DNA from: Agromyces tardus
GTDB lineage: Bacteria; Actinomycetota; Actinomycetes; Actinomycetales; Microbacteriaceae
Assembly (NCBI RefSeq): GCF_003710805.1
Contig: NZ_RHHB01000004.1
Location: 62,001-126,000 of the forward strand
Direction: 5' to 3'
Length of the DNA: 64,000 bases
The notes under the pieces were generated by a model. That model saw only the letters and a list, made by a program, of their open reading frames with translations, ran no database searches and was not told the DNA's origin. Position numbers and translations under genes: made by a program. Positions 27,954 to 36,027 of the stretch are shown here, one piece after another; position 1 is the stretch's first letter, and every line of letters starts with the position of its first letter.

Positions 27954-28646
27954 ATGCGGAAGGTGCTCTGGCTGGCAGCCGGCGTCACCGTGGTCTCCGC
28001 GGCCGCCTTCTTCATGGGCGCCGCCGCCGCGATGACGGGAGCACCGGTCTTCTACGACGCGCGGTACCCCCAGGAGGCCTCGCCCGCGGTCGACGGCTAC
28101 GAGGCGAGCGCCGCCGAGTCGACGCCCGCCCCGCCCGGCGCCGTCGCCGAGCGCGAGGGCGACGTGCCCGCCGGGGCCGACGGCGGCGACGCAGCGCCCG
28201 CGCCGCAGGAGACGCCCGTCGCGCAGGCTCCGGATGCCGAGCAGCCCGACGGTCGTGCCACCGCCCCGACGCCGACGGACGAGCCGCCGCAGGCGCCCCG
28301 CCGCGGCACCCCCTCGGGCGAGTTCGGCGTGCCGGGCGGCCCGGCACCCGACGATGCTCCCGGCGGGCCGCCCACGCCCGAGGACCAGCACGCGTGGCTC
28401 GCCTTCCAGCAGATCGTGCGCGAGTGCATGTCCGCCCAGGGCCAGGAGTACCTCTACTGGGAGTGGTGGAACTACCAGGGCGACGGCTCGAACCGCTACC
28501 CGGCCATGCCGGCCGACCTCACCCACCGCGAGGCGGCGGCATGGGAGCTCGCCCTCAACGGCACCTCCCGGGGCGGTGACCAGTACCGCTGGGAGAGGGC
28601 CGGCTGCTGGGGCTTCGCGGGCCACCGCATCGGCGCGGTGGGCTGA
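27954..28646 (+). CDS. Hypothetical exported/membrane-anchored protein
   Basis: 230 residues. Residues 5-28 form one membrane segment or signal anchor (VLWLAAGVTVVSAAAFFMGAAAA). Then about 110 residues of disordered Pro/Ala/Glu-rich linker, and a small C-terminal domain (AWLAFQQIVRECMSAQGQEYLYWEWWN to ERAGCWGFAGHRIG) with two cysteines and many aromatics. ATG after CTGGGGGTTCGG. TAGCAT at 27900-27905 could be the -10. I do not recognise the C-terminal domain. A Cys pair in such domains often forms a disulfide outside the cell. Confidence 0.75.
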   Translation: MRKVLWLAAGVTVVSAAAFFMGAAAAMTGAPVFYDARYPQEASPAVDGYEASAAESTPAPPGAVAEREGDVPAGADGGDAAPAPQETPVAQAPDAEQPDGRATAPTPTDEPPQAPRRGTPSGEFGVPGGPAPDDAPGGPPTPEDQHAWLAFQQIVRECMSAQGQEYLYWEWWNYQGDGSNRYPAMPADLTHREAAAWELALNGTSRGGDQYRWERAGCWGFAGHRIGAVG

Positions 28647-28694
28647 CCCGCCGCGATCCACGCGACTCGTCGCCGCGGTCGGGCCGGAGCGCGC

Positions 28695-29348
28695 TCAGGC
28701 GGTGAGCTCGGTGACCGATCCGTTCAGCTCCGCGGCATCCGCTCGCCACAGGTCGACGACGGATGCCGCGAGCCGCTCCTCCAGGCCCGCGAGCGACTGC
28801 ACGCGGAACGTGACCGCCGCCGCCGGCGACCCGGACTTCGCGAACCCCTGCGCGACCGACCGCATCCACGACTCGCTCGCGGCCTTGACCGCCGTGTAGT
28901 TCGCGCCGCCCGCGGTGGGACGCTCGACGGTGGTCGACGAGACGATCGCGATGCGACCCGCGGGCGACGCCACGAGGTCGTCGTAGAACGCCCGGCTCAC
29001 GTACCGCAGCGCCGTGAACGAGCGTTCGAGCACCCGGTAGTCCTCCTCGGTCTGCCCGGCGAGGCCCCCGCCGCCGCGCCAGCCGCCGACGAGGTGGATG
29101 ACGCCGTCGACGTCGCCCACGCGGGCGTGCACCCGCATGGCGAGCTCGAGCACGTCGTCGCCGTCCGTCAGGTCGGCGCGCTCGCCGACCAGTTCGGGCA
29201 GCTCCGCCTCAAGTGCGTCGAGGCGCTCCTGGTCGCTGCCGACGGCCACGACGCGAGCGCCCGCGTCGAGCAGGGCGCGTGCCACGGCCCGGCCCGAGGC
29301 GCTCGTCGCGCCGGCGATGAGCACGGTGCGATTCGCGAGATCGGTCAT
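28695..29348 (-). CDS. SDR family oxidoreductase
   Basis: 217 residues. LIAGATSASGRAVARAL is the Rossmann cofactor loop, GVIHLVGGW replaces NNAG, and the catalytic Ser-Tyr-Lys is S (AIVSSTT), Y and K (GANYTAVKAASE). Short-chain dehydrogenases act on alcohols or ketones with NAD(P). It lies downstream of the DUF6421 gene on the same strand, separated by a repeat element. Substrate unknown. Confidence 0.87.
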   Translation of the reverse strand: MTDLANRTVLIAGATSASGRAVARALLDAGARVVAVGSDQERLDALEAELPELVGERADLTDGDDVLELAMRVHARVGDVDGVIHLVGGWRGGGGLAGQTEEDYRVLERSFTALRYVSRAFYDDLVASPAGRIAIVSSTTVERPTAGGANYTAVKAASESWMRSVAQGFAKSGSPAAAVTFRVQSLAGLEERLAASVVDLWRADAAELNGSVTELTA

Positions 29349-29386
29349 GTCCTGCTCCTCTTCGAGATTCGGCTGTCGAACCAGTC

Positions 29387-29454
29387 GGTCGAGCAGCGAA
29401 GCGTATCGAGACCACGCTACGGGCCCCGATACGCTCCGTCGTCGCTGCTCGACC
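29387..29454. repeat. Inverted pair of GGTCTCGATACG/CTCGACC intergenic repeats
   Basis: GGTCGAGCAGCGAAGCGTAT-CGAGACC (29387-29413) faces an inverted, slightly altered copy (29427-29454). Same family as the array at 33673. It lies between DUF6421 and SDR genes and could form a long hairpin. Confidence 0.75.
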
Positions 29455-29463
29455 GACGGGCCG

Positions 29464-30924
29464 TCAGGCGTCGGCCGCAGTGATGCCGACCGTCGACTCG
29501 ATGACCGGCTTCATCTTCTTGTCGAGGGCCTCGTAGAACATCGACAGCGGGAACTCGTCGTCCATCACGAGGTCGGTGTAGCCCTTGGGCGGGCCGGCCA
29601 GCACCTCGCGGGGGAGGCCCTGGGCCCACACCGACGCGGGGTTCGGCGTGAGCACGCTGCGCACGAGGTCGTACGCGGCGAGCCAGTGCACCGTCTTCGG
29701 GCGGTCGATCGACTTCCAGTAGAGCTCGTCGATCGCGTCGCCGAGCTCGACGACCGCGTCGGGCACGGCGGCCCAGTCGAAGCTCAGCTGCACGTCGGTC
29801 CACTCGAGCACGTGCTTCTGGTGGAGCCACGCGAACAGCAGCTGGCCGCCGAGCCCGTCGTAGTTGCGCACGCGCGAGCCCGTGATCGCGAAGCGGAAGA
29901 TGCGGTCGAAGATCACCGCGTACTGCACCAGGGTGGCGTGGTGCAGCGTCTCGGCGTTCACGTCGCTGAGCGTCTCACCGGCGGCGACGCGTGCCCGCAG
30001 CGCTCGGGTGATCTTCACCGACTCGCGGAACGCGGTGAGGTCGCACCGCAGCTCCTCGAGCGAGTAGAGGAAGAACGGCATGCGCTGCTTGATCATGAAG
30101 GGGTCGAACGGCAGGTCGCCGCGCATGTGGGTGCGGTCGTGGATGATGTCCCACATCACGAAGGTGCGCTCGGCGAGGTCCTGGTCGTCGAGCAGCGCGG
30201 CCGCGTCATCCGGCAGCTCGAGCTTCGTGATCTCGGATGCCGCGCGCACGACCCGGCGGTAGCGTGCCGCCTCGCGGTCCTGGAAGATCGCGCCCCACGT
30301 GAACGGCGGGATCTCGCGCATCGCGACCGTCTCGGGGAAGAGCACCGCCGAGTTGGTGTCGTAGCCCGGCGTGAAGTCGACGAGCCGCAGGCTCACGAAC
30401 AGCTTGTTCGAGTACTCGCCGGCCTCGAGGTGGGCGATGAACTCGGGCCAGATCGTCTCGACGACGAGCGCCTCGACGTGCCGGTCCTGCGAGCCGTTCT
30501 GCGTCACCATCGGGAACACCACGAGGTGGCGCACGCCGTCGACGCGCTGCTGCTGCGGCTGGAACTCCACGAGCGAGTCGAGGAAGTCGGGCACGCCGAA
30601 GCCCTCGGCCTGCCAGCGGCGGAAGTCGACGACGGATGCCGCGAGGTACGCGGCCTCGTGCGGGAACCGCGGCGCGAGCGCCTCGATCGACTCGACGATC
30701 GCGTCGACGAGGGCGGATGCCTCGGGCCGGTCGCCGTCGTCGGGGACCGAACCGTCCTTCACCTGCAGGGACTGGAGCCGCGTCGCGGAGTCCTTGAGCC
30801 GGAGCCACGCCGGGTCGGTCTCGACGCCGTGCGCGAGCGCGATCTGCTCGGCCGTCACGAGACGGGTCTCGTCCTCGAGAACCTCGGGTTCGCCAACGAT
30901 TGCAGTCAAGGTGTTCTGTGACAT
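29464..30924 (-). CDS. DUF6421 family protein
   Basis: 486 residues, soluble, no signal peptide. Blocks such as DLAERTFVMWDIIHDRTHMRGDLPFDPFMIKQRMPFFLYSLEELRCDL and SKxFVSLRLVDFTPGYDTNSAVLFPETV match the actinobacterial DUF6421 family as I know it. The HDRTHMRGDLP motif suggests metal or substrate binding, but no reaction has been assigned. GGAGG precedes ATG 30924. Paired with an SDR gene downstream. Confidence 0.85.
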   Translation of the reverse strand: MSQNTLTAIVGEPEVLEDETRLVTAEQIALAHGVETDPAWLRLKDSATRLQSLQVKDGSVPDDGDRPEASALVDAIVESIEALAPRFPHEAAYLAASVVDFRRWQAEGFGVPDFLDSLVEFQPQQQRVDGVRHLVVFPMVTQNGSQDRHVEALVVETIWPEFIAHLEAGEYSNKLFVSLRLVDFTPGYDTNSAVLFPETVAMREIPPFTWGAIFQDREAARYRRVVRAASEITKLELPDDAAALLDDQDLAERTFVMWDIIHDRTHMRGDLPFDPFMIKQRMPFFLYSLEELRCDLTAFRESVKITRALRARVAAGETLSDVNAETLHHATLVQYAVIFDRIFRFAITGSRVRNYDGLGGQLLFAWLHQKHVLEWTDVQLSFDWAAVPDAVVELGDAIDELYWKSIDRPKTVHWLAAYDLVRSVLTPNPASVWAQGLPREVLAGPPKGYTDLVMDDEFPLSMFYEALDKKMKPVIESTVGITAADA

Positions 30925-31101
30925 CGGAACCTCCGTTCTCGGATCTCGGGGCCAGAGCGGCGCGTGTGCACGCCGGGATTCAGCGCGCCATCCAAGGCTA
31001 CGTGGCGGACCTCCGCGATTGATTGCGGGCCGACGCGGGATTCGTGCGTGAACGCAAGATTCCGTGGTGGTCTTCGCCACGCCACGCATCGCCGTGCCGG
31101 G

Positions 31102-31135
31102 GGCTCCTCGGGCGGCGCATTCGCACCGAGGAGCC
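31102..31135 (-). terminator. Terminator after the DUF998 gene
   Basis: GGCTCCTCGG (31102-31111) and CCGAGGAGCC (31126-31135) form a perfect 10-bp stem, 20 bases beyond the stop at 31156. Loop 14 bases. Confidence 0.6.
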
Positions 31136-31155
31136 GCCCTGCTGCGCCGCGCCGC

Positions 31156-31830
31156 TCAGGCGCGCCGCAGCAGGCGCACCCCGAGCCAGCTCAGCCATGC
31201 GAACGCGAGGGCGATGCCGAGGAAGAGCCGCACGCTCGTGCCCGGCCCGACGGGAGCGGTGAGCACGAGGCATCCGATCGCCGCTGCGACCGACCACGCT
31301 GCGGCCCCGCGGCGTCCCTCGCGAGCGAAGCGGCGGGCGAACACGATGCACGCGGCGATGAGCGCGAGGAAGGCGAGCGGCGGGGCGATGGCGTGGATCA
31401 TGCCGTGCACGGTGAGCGTCTCGGGGATCCCGGCGGGCGCGCCGGCCGGGAAGCCCATCCCGGGGTCGGCGCTGAACAGGCCGCCGATCACGAGGCCGAG
31501 GCCGAACACCGCGAGCAGCCACGGCCCTGCGATGTGCGCGGCGCCGCTGCGCAGTGTTCGGCCGACGCCGACGGCGAAGCCCAGGCTGAGCACGCCGGCG
31601 AGCAGGAAGTTCGCGGTCTGCACCCAGCCTCCCTCGCCGACGGCGAGGAGGCTCAGCGGATGCCGCGTCAGGTCGAAGCCCTCGCGCGTGAGCGCCTGCA
31701 CGGCCACGGTCACGACGAAGACCGGTCCGGCGATGATGCCGCCGGTGAGCAGGTTGCGCGTGAGCGTGTCGGGACGGGCGGTGGCGCCCGTCTCGGGTGC
31801 GGTGGAACGGGGAGAGGTGGAGGTGTCCAT
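31156..31830 (-). CDS. DUF998 domain-containing membrane protein
   Basis: 224 residues, about six membrane helices. The N-terminal LTGGIIAGPVFVVTVAVQALTREGFDLTRHPLSLLAVGEGGWVQTANFLLAG is the DUF998 signature. AAAGGA precedes the ATG. It is transcribed divergently from the DGPF/ECF42 genes, from a promoter nearly identical to theirs, so it is very probably a member of that sigma factor's regulon. Function of DUF998 is unknown. Confidence 0.87.
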   Translation of the reverse strand: MDTSTSPRSTAPETGATARPDTLTRNLLTGGIIAGPVFVVTVAVQALTREGFDLTRHPLSLLAVGEGGWVQTANFLLAGVLSLGFAVGVGRTLRSGAAHIAGPWLLAVFGLGLVIGGLFSADPGMGFPAGAPAGIPETLTVHGMIHAIAPPLAFLALIAACIVFARRFAREGRRGAAAWSVAAAIGCLVLTAPVGPGTSVRLFLGIALAFAWLSWLGVRLLRRA

Positions 31831-31873
31831 GACGTGTCCTTTCGCGTGTGCTGGAACGGTCCTTCACCAGAGC

Positions 31874-31900
31874 GACGTCGTCCGACGCCGATTCTCGACA
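31874..31900 (-). promoter_or_regulatory. ECF42-type promoter for the DUF998 gene
   Basis: On the minus strand, TGTCGA (31900-31895) and CGTC (31877-31874) are separated by 17 bases. TGTCGA with CGA/TC is the -35/-10 pattern described for ECF42 sigma factors. The DUF998 start lies about 44 bases downstream. Confidence 0.75.
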
Positions 31901-31926
31901 TCCGCTCGAGGAATTTCGCGTGCGGA

Positions 31927-31953
31927 TGTCGAGAACCGACCGTTGCCGCCGTC
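31927..31953 (+). promoter_or_regulatory. ECF42-type promoter for the DGPF/sigma genes
   Basis: TGTCGA (31927-31932), 17-base spacer and CGTC (31950-31953), the same as the minus-strand copy at 31874. The 45 bases around the two promoters match at about three quarters of positions when one is reversed. It would let the sigma factor control itself and its DGPF partner. Confidence 0.75.
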
Positions 31954-32004
31954 GCTATGGTGAGGGCACACCACTGGGGCGTGCCGGAACCGAAGGAGGA
32001 CCCG

Positions 32005-32361
32005 ATGCGATTTCTGTGCATGGTGAGGATGGACGAGGCCCAGGCGGCCGAGGCGCCGCCCGCCATCTACCAGGCGATGGGTGCGTACGAGCAGGAGGGC
32101 CGCGCGAACGGCACGCTCGTCGAGAGCCAGGGGCTGCTGCCGAGCGCCGCCGGCGCGATCGTGACCGTGGCAGACGGGCGCGCGAAGGCGATCGACGGGC
32201 CGTTCGCCGAGGCGAAGGAGCTCGTTGGCGGCTACGCAGTGGTCGACGTGCACTCCCGCGCGGAGGCGGTCGAACTGGGGCGCCGCCTCGTGCAGCTGCA
32301 CCTCGACAACTGGCCGACCTGGAACGGCACCGTGGAGATCCGCCAGATCGCGGAGTTCTGA
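32005..32361 (+). CDS. YciI/DGPF-domain protein (ECF42 partner)
   Basis: 118 residues. MRFLCMVRMDE opens the YCII-related fold, and the eponymous motif AKAIDGPFAEAKELVGGY is intact. DGPF proteins are encoded next to ECF42 sigma factors across Actinobacteria and are thought to belong to their regulons. GAAGGAGGA precedes the ATG. The sigma factor follows 55 bases later, in the same direction. Enzymatic role unknown. Confidence 0.92.
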   Translation: MRFLCMVRMDEAQAAEAPPAIYQAMGAYEQEGRANGTLVESQGLLPSAAGAIVTVADGRAKAIDGPFAEAKELVGGYAVVDVHSRAEAVELGRRLVQLHLDNWPTWNGTVEIRQIAEF

Positions 32362-32416
32362 ACGACGCGCCGCTCGCCCTTGCCGTGATCGCGGCGCGTG
32401 TGGTCTGATCGCACCC

Positions 32417-33682
32417 GTGGGTGACGTGACCACGCGCGCCGCGATCGAGGCGGTGTGGCGACTCGAGTCCACGAGGCTCATCGCGGCGCTCGTGCGGATG
32501 CTGCGGGACGTCGCGCTCGCCGAGGACGTCGCCCAGGACGCGGTCGTGGCGGCGCTCGCGACCTGGCCCGCCGACGGGATCCCCGACAACCCCGGCGCCT
32601 GGCTCATGACGACCGCGAAGCGGCGGGCGATCGACGTGTTCCGCGCACGCGCCCGGCACGACCGGGCGGCGGAGCTGCTCGCGAACGAGCTCGCCGAGGC
32701 GGTCGACGACGACCCCGGTGCGGGCATCGACCACGTCGAGGATGACGTGCTGCGGCTCATGTTCATCTGCTGCCACCCGGCGCTGAGCGCCGAGGCGCAG
32801 ACGACGCTCACGCTCAAGCTCGTCGCCGGCCTCTCGACGCGTGAGATCGCGCGCGCCTACCTCGCTTCCGAGGCGACGGTCGCGCAGCGCGTGTCGCGGG
32901 CCAAGCGCACCCTCGCCGAGGCGAACGCCGCGATCGAGGAGCCGAGCGGCGCCGAACGCGCGGAACGGCTGGCGGCGGTGCTCGGCGTCGTCTACCTGCT
33001 CTTCAACGAGGGCTACTCGGCGACCGAGGGGGCCGACTGGATGCGTCCGCCGCTCTGCGACGAGGCCCTGCGTCTCGGGCGCATCCTCGCGGCGATCGTG
33101 CCCGGCGATGCCGAGGTGCTCGGGCTGACGGCGCTCATGGAGCTGCAGTCCTCGCGCCTCCGCGCCCGCGTCGGCGCCGACGGGACCCCGGTGCTGCTCG
33201 ACGACCAGGATCGAAGCCGGTGGGATGCCGCGCGCATCCGCCGCGGGCTCGACGCGCTCGCCGAAGCCGAGGCGGTCGCGGGCGACGAGCCCGGCCAGTA
33301 CCTGCTGCAGGCCGAGCTCGCCGCGTGCCACGCCCGCGCCGCGGCATCCGCCGACACCGACTGGATGCGCATCGCCGCGCTCTACGAGCAGCTCGTGCGC
33401 CGCACCGGCTCGCCCGTCGCGGAGCTCAACCGCGCCGTGGCGCTGGGCCGCGCCTACGGACCGGAGGCGGGGCTCGCGCTCGCCGATCAGCTCGTCGACC
33501 ATCCGGCACTCACCGGCTACCACCTCGTGCCGAGCGTGCGCGGCGACCTGCTCGAGCGCCTGGGGCGGCACGCCGAGGCGGCGGCGGAGTTCACCCGTGC
33601 CGCCGCGATGACCGAGAACGCACGCGAGCGCGAGCTGCTCGAGGCGCGCGCCGTCGCGGCGCGGGCGGCGTCGGTCGAGTAG
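32417..33682 (+). CDS. ECF42-group RNA polymerase sigma factor with C-terminal TPR-like extension
   Basis: 421 residues. Sigma2 (AALVRMLRDVALAEDVAQDAVVAALATW and GAWLMTTAKRRAIDVFRA) and sigma4 (TTLTLKLVAGLSTREIARAYLASEATVAQRVSRAKRTL) occupy the first 180 residues. The remaining 240 residues form the long helical TPR-like domain that marks ECF42, including the LFNEGYSAT segment; no separate anti-sigma gene is present, and the extension is thought to be required for activity. GTG start at 32417. The C-terminal SVE plus TAG stop falls in the first unit of the repeat array at 33673. Confidence 0.93.
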   Translation: MGDVTTRAAIEAVWRLESTRLIAALVRMLRDVALAEDVAQDAVVAALATWPADGIPDNPGAWLMTTAKRRAIDVFRARARHDRAAELLANELAEAVDDDPGAGIDHVEDDVLRLMFICCHPALSAEAQTTLTLKLVAGLSTREIARAYLASEATVAQRVSRAKRTLAEANAAIEEPSGAERAERLAAVLGVVYLLFNEGYSATEGADWMRPPLCDEALRLGRILAAIVPGDAEVLGLTALMELQSSRLRARVGADGTPVLLDDQDRSRWDAARIRRGLDALAEAEAVAGDEPGQYLLQAELAACHARAAASADTDWMRIAALYEQLVRRTGSPVAELNRAVALGRAYGPEAGLALADQLVDHPALTGYHLVPSVRGDLLERLGRHAEAAAEFTRAAAMTENARERELLEARAVAARAASVE

Positions 33683-33940
33683 GCCGCAGGCCGTATCGAG
33701 ACCCGGCGGTGGCGTCGGTCGAGTGGCCGCAGGCCGTATCGAGACCCGGTGGCGGCGTCGGTCGAGTGGCCGCAGGCCGTATCGAGACCCGGCGGTGGGT
33801 CTCGATACGGGCTTCGCCCTACTCGACCGGCGGTGGGTCTCGATACGGGCTTCGCCCTACTCGACCGGCGGTGGTCTCGATACGGGCTTCGCCCTACTCG
33901 ACCGGCGGTGGTCTCGATACGGGCGTCGCCCTACTCGACC
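33673..33940. repeat. Intergenic repeat array: three direct then four inverted copies
   Basis: Three copies reading GGTCGAGT(A/G)-GCCGCAGGCC-GTATCGAGACC start at 33673, 33717 and 33760. Four inverted copies, GGTCTCGATACGGGC-TTCGCCC-TACTCGACC, start at 33798, 33836 and beyond, ending at 33940. Units are about 30 bases with a short internal stem and GGCGGT spacers. The first copy supplies the stop codon of the sigma factor gene. This fills most of the 382-base gap to 34065; no gene is visible. Similar sets lie at 29387, 50035, 54630, 57490 and 59583. Confidence 0.9.
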
Positions 33941-34064
33941 GGCGACGTCGAGCGGTGAGGAAAACTCAGTGTCAGCCCCCGGGCCGACGAGTGGCACCAC
34001 CGATGCCGCGGCGGCCTCCCCGTCCTAGCTTCAGGCCATCCCCATCGAGGAAAGGAACGGAGCC

Positions 34065-34373
34065 ATGAACCACAAGACGGCGACGCCGGTGATCCTCACC
34101 GTGTCGCTCATGCTGCTGCTCGGCGGCACCATCGGGGCAGCGGCCCAGGATCGCGGCGTTCGCGACAACCTGAGCCCCGTCGCGAATGCGGCGATCGTGG
34201 GACTCGCTCGAGGTTCGGTCATGTGGCGCGACAGCTTCGCCGGCGTGCGCGACGACCTCTCGCCGCTGCGTGCCACGACGCCCGTGCTCGTGCCGACGGA
34301 GACGCCGACCACGACGCCCACGGCGACGCCGGACATCGTCGACGACCTGTCCCCGCTGCGAGGTGGTCGCTAG
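34065..34373 (+). CDS. Small secreted protein with repeated DDLSPLR motif
   Basis: 102 residues. A signal peptide (TPVILTVSLMLLLGGTIGAAAQ) is followed by three copies of a VRDDLSPLR-like motif: GVRDNLSPV, GVRDDLSPLRA and VDDLSPLRGGR at the very end, with a Thr/Pro linker between the last two. GAGGAAAGGAACGGAG precedes the ATG. TAGCTT at 34026-34031 is a likely -10. The same -10 region and start sequence recur before the next gene, and the C-terminal DDLSPxRGGR recurs too. No known family. Confidence 0.72.
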   Translation: MNHKTATPVILTVSLMLLLGGTIGAAAQDRGVRDNLSPVANAAIVGLARGSVMWRDSFAGVRDDLSPLRATTPVLVPTETPTTTPTATPDIVDDLSPLRGGR

Positions 34374-34658
34374 ATGGCGGCCGCGGAGCACCCGATCCGA
34401 GCGCGGACGCGGTGGGGCCCACCAGGCCTCCCGCGTCCGATCTCTGTGTCCGCGTCGCTCGCTGTGCGCGTCTCGCCGTCCGCGCACACCGACCCCGGAC
34501 CGCTGGATCCACCGGGCGCGCCGATCGGAGGGGCGATCGACTCAGCAGCCCTGAGGAACGCTCAGGAAAACCGGGTGTCGGGGCGGGTGGCACCCCGGAT
34601 TCCGCGGCCGCGCCCCGGTCGTAGCTTCGGGGCATCCACTCAGGAAAGGAATGGAGCC

Positions 34659-35030
34659 ATGAACACAAGGACGACAGCACCCGTGATCGGCATCGTGTCG
34701 CTCGTGATGGTGCTCACGGGGGTCACCGGAGCGTCAGCGCGGCCCGAGCAGGTCGTGATCGACACCGGCCCGACCGCGGCGGAGGTGCAGGGGGCGCGAC
34801 TGTCGCAGTACGCAGCCGCCTATGCCGCCGCCACGGGGGACGTCTCGTTCGCGCGCACGGAGGCGATCCGTTCGGTCAAGCAGGCGGAAGCGGGCGCTGC
34901 CGTGCGACTCTCCCCCAGCGAGGCCCAGGGCGTGCGACTGCAGCAGTACGCCGAGGCACGGTCGCACGCATCCGAACGCTCGGGCGGCACCATCGACGAC
35001 GACCTCTCGCCCATGCGGGGCGGCCGCTGA
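34659..35030 (+). CDS. Small secreted protein, second member of the group
   Basis: 123 residues. Signal peptide VIGIVSLVMVLTGVTGASA. Two internal repeats of a QGxRLxQYAxA helix (QGARLSQYAAAYAAA and QGVRLQQYAEARSHA) flank a SVKQAEA motif, and the end is DDDLSPMRGGR. GGAAAGGAATGGAG precedes the ATG, as in the previous gene; the upstream 70 bases (GTGGCACC, 35 bases, TAGCTT) are a duplicate of that promoter. A perfect terminator follows. Confidence 0.72.
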   Translation: MNTRTTAPVIGIVSLVMVLTGVTGASARPEQVVIDTGPTAAEVQGARLSQYAAAYAAATGDVSFARTEAIRSVKQAEAGAAVRLSPSEAQGVRLQQYAEARSHASERSGGTIDDDLSPMRGGR

Positions 35031-35055
35031 ACGATGGAGGGGAATTCGCGATCCG

Positions 35056-35095
35056 GTGAACGGGCGCGGTGGCATCGGCCACCGCGCCCGTTCAC
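35056..35095 (+). terminator. Rho-independent-type hairpin after the second small secreted gene
   Basis: Eighteen perfectly paired bases (GTGAACGGGCGCGGTGGC at 35056-35073) with loop ATCG. Very stable; no T-tract. Confidence 0.85.
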
Positions 35096-35305
35096 GTTGC
35101 CGGGCCGCACCAGGCACGACGACGCTCAGCACCTCCACTGAGACCGTCCCTCCGGACGGACCGGTGCAGGCGTGGGGGGTCCTCCGAGCCAGCACCCGCT
35201 GCGAGTTCGGTGGTGGCACCTCGCGATCACGGGGCTGGTCCGGATTCCGCGCAACCTGAGGATTCCTACGCTTCGACACATCACAGCTCTCGGAGGGAGA
35301 GGATC

Positions 35306-35866
35306 ATGAACACCAAACGAATCGCCCCGGTGGTCGGGGTGGCGGCGCTGCTGCTCGTGCTGAGCGGATGCGCCGGAGTCGACGGACGCTTCGCCGACAC
35401 GGCGCATGCCGACGCGAGCCAGGCCCGCGTCGAGCTGCGGCTCAGCCAGCAGCGTGCGGCCGCCGCGGCCGAGGTCGCGGAGCTCGTGCGCGGCGTCAAG
35501 GCCGCCGAGTCGCGAACATCCGCATCCACCACGCGCGGCACCGTCGACATGACGGCGCAGGAGCGGATCCGTGTCGCCAAGCAGGCCGAGTCCCGCGCAT
35601 CGGGGAACCTGACACGGGCCCAGGTGCTGCAGGAGGCTGCCGTGCGCGAGTCGTTGGCGTCGCGCATGCCGGGCGATCGGATGCGTTCGATCACGCTCCA
35701 GGAGGAAGCCGTGCGCGAGTCGCTGGAGTCCCGCGCATCGGGCGACGTCATGCGCGCCCAGACGCTCGAGCAGGAGGCCGTGCGCGAGTCGCTGGCGGCT
35801 CGCTCCGGCGACGTGAGCGTGCAGGAGCTCGTCCGCTCGGTCAAGCAGGCCGAGTCCGAGCAGTGA
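35306..35866 (+). CDS. Small lipoprotein with VRESLxxR repeats
   Basis: 186 residues. Lipobox LSGC with Cys 22 after VAALLLVL. The rest is predicted helical and built of repeats: three units of about 22 residues (AAVRESLASR, EAVRESLESR, EAVRESLAAR) that are nearly identical in DNA, plus VKQAES-type motifs (ESRTSAS, RVAKQAESRAS, SVKQAESEQ) shared with the previous protein. GGAGGGAGAGG precedes the ATG. Lipid-anchored outside the membrane. Function unknown; shares vocabulary but not length with the two genes upstream. Confidence 0.75.
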   Translation: MNTKRIAPVVGVAALLLVLSGCAGVDGRFADTAHADASQARVELRLSQQRAAAAAEVAELVRGVKAAESRTSASTTRGTVDMTAQERIRVAKQAESRASGNLTRAQVLQEAAVRESLASRMPGDRMRSITLQEEAVRESLESRASGDVMRAQTLEQEAVRESLAARSGDVSVQELVRSVKQAESEQ

Positions 35867-35886
35867 CGGCACGGGCCGCCCACCCC

Positions 35887-35932
35887 GAGGGGCGCTCGCC
35901 GAAGCGGTGGAACCGCCGGCGCAGCGCCCCTC
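35887..35932 (+). terminator. Terminator after the lipoprotein gene
   Basis: GAGGGGCGCT (35887-35896) pairs perfectly with AGCGCCCCTC (35923-35932); 26-base loop. Confidence 0.55.
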
Positions 35933-36027
35933 TCGTGTCCCCGACGACGCCGGCGCGCCGCGGCGCGACACGCGGCATGACCTTCGCCCCATGGCCCTGC
36001 GGCGCGCAGCACGCCATGATGAGCGAC

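Noticed and set aside
33673-33940. CRISPR array
   Set aside because: Units are palindromic, change orientation halfway, have only about 7 to 14 bases between them, and no cas genes are present.
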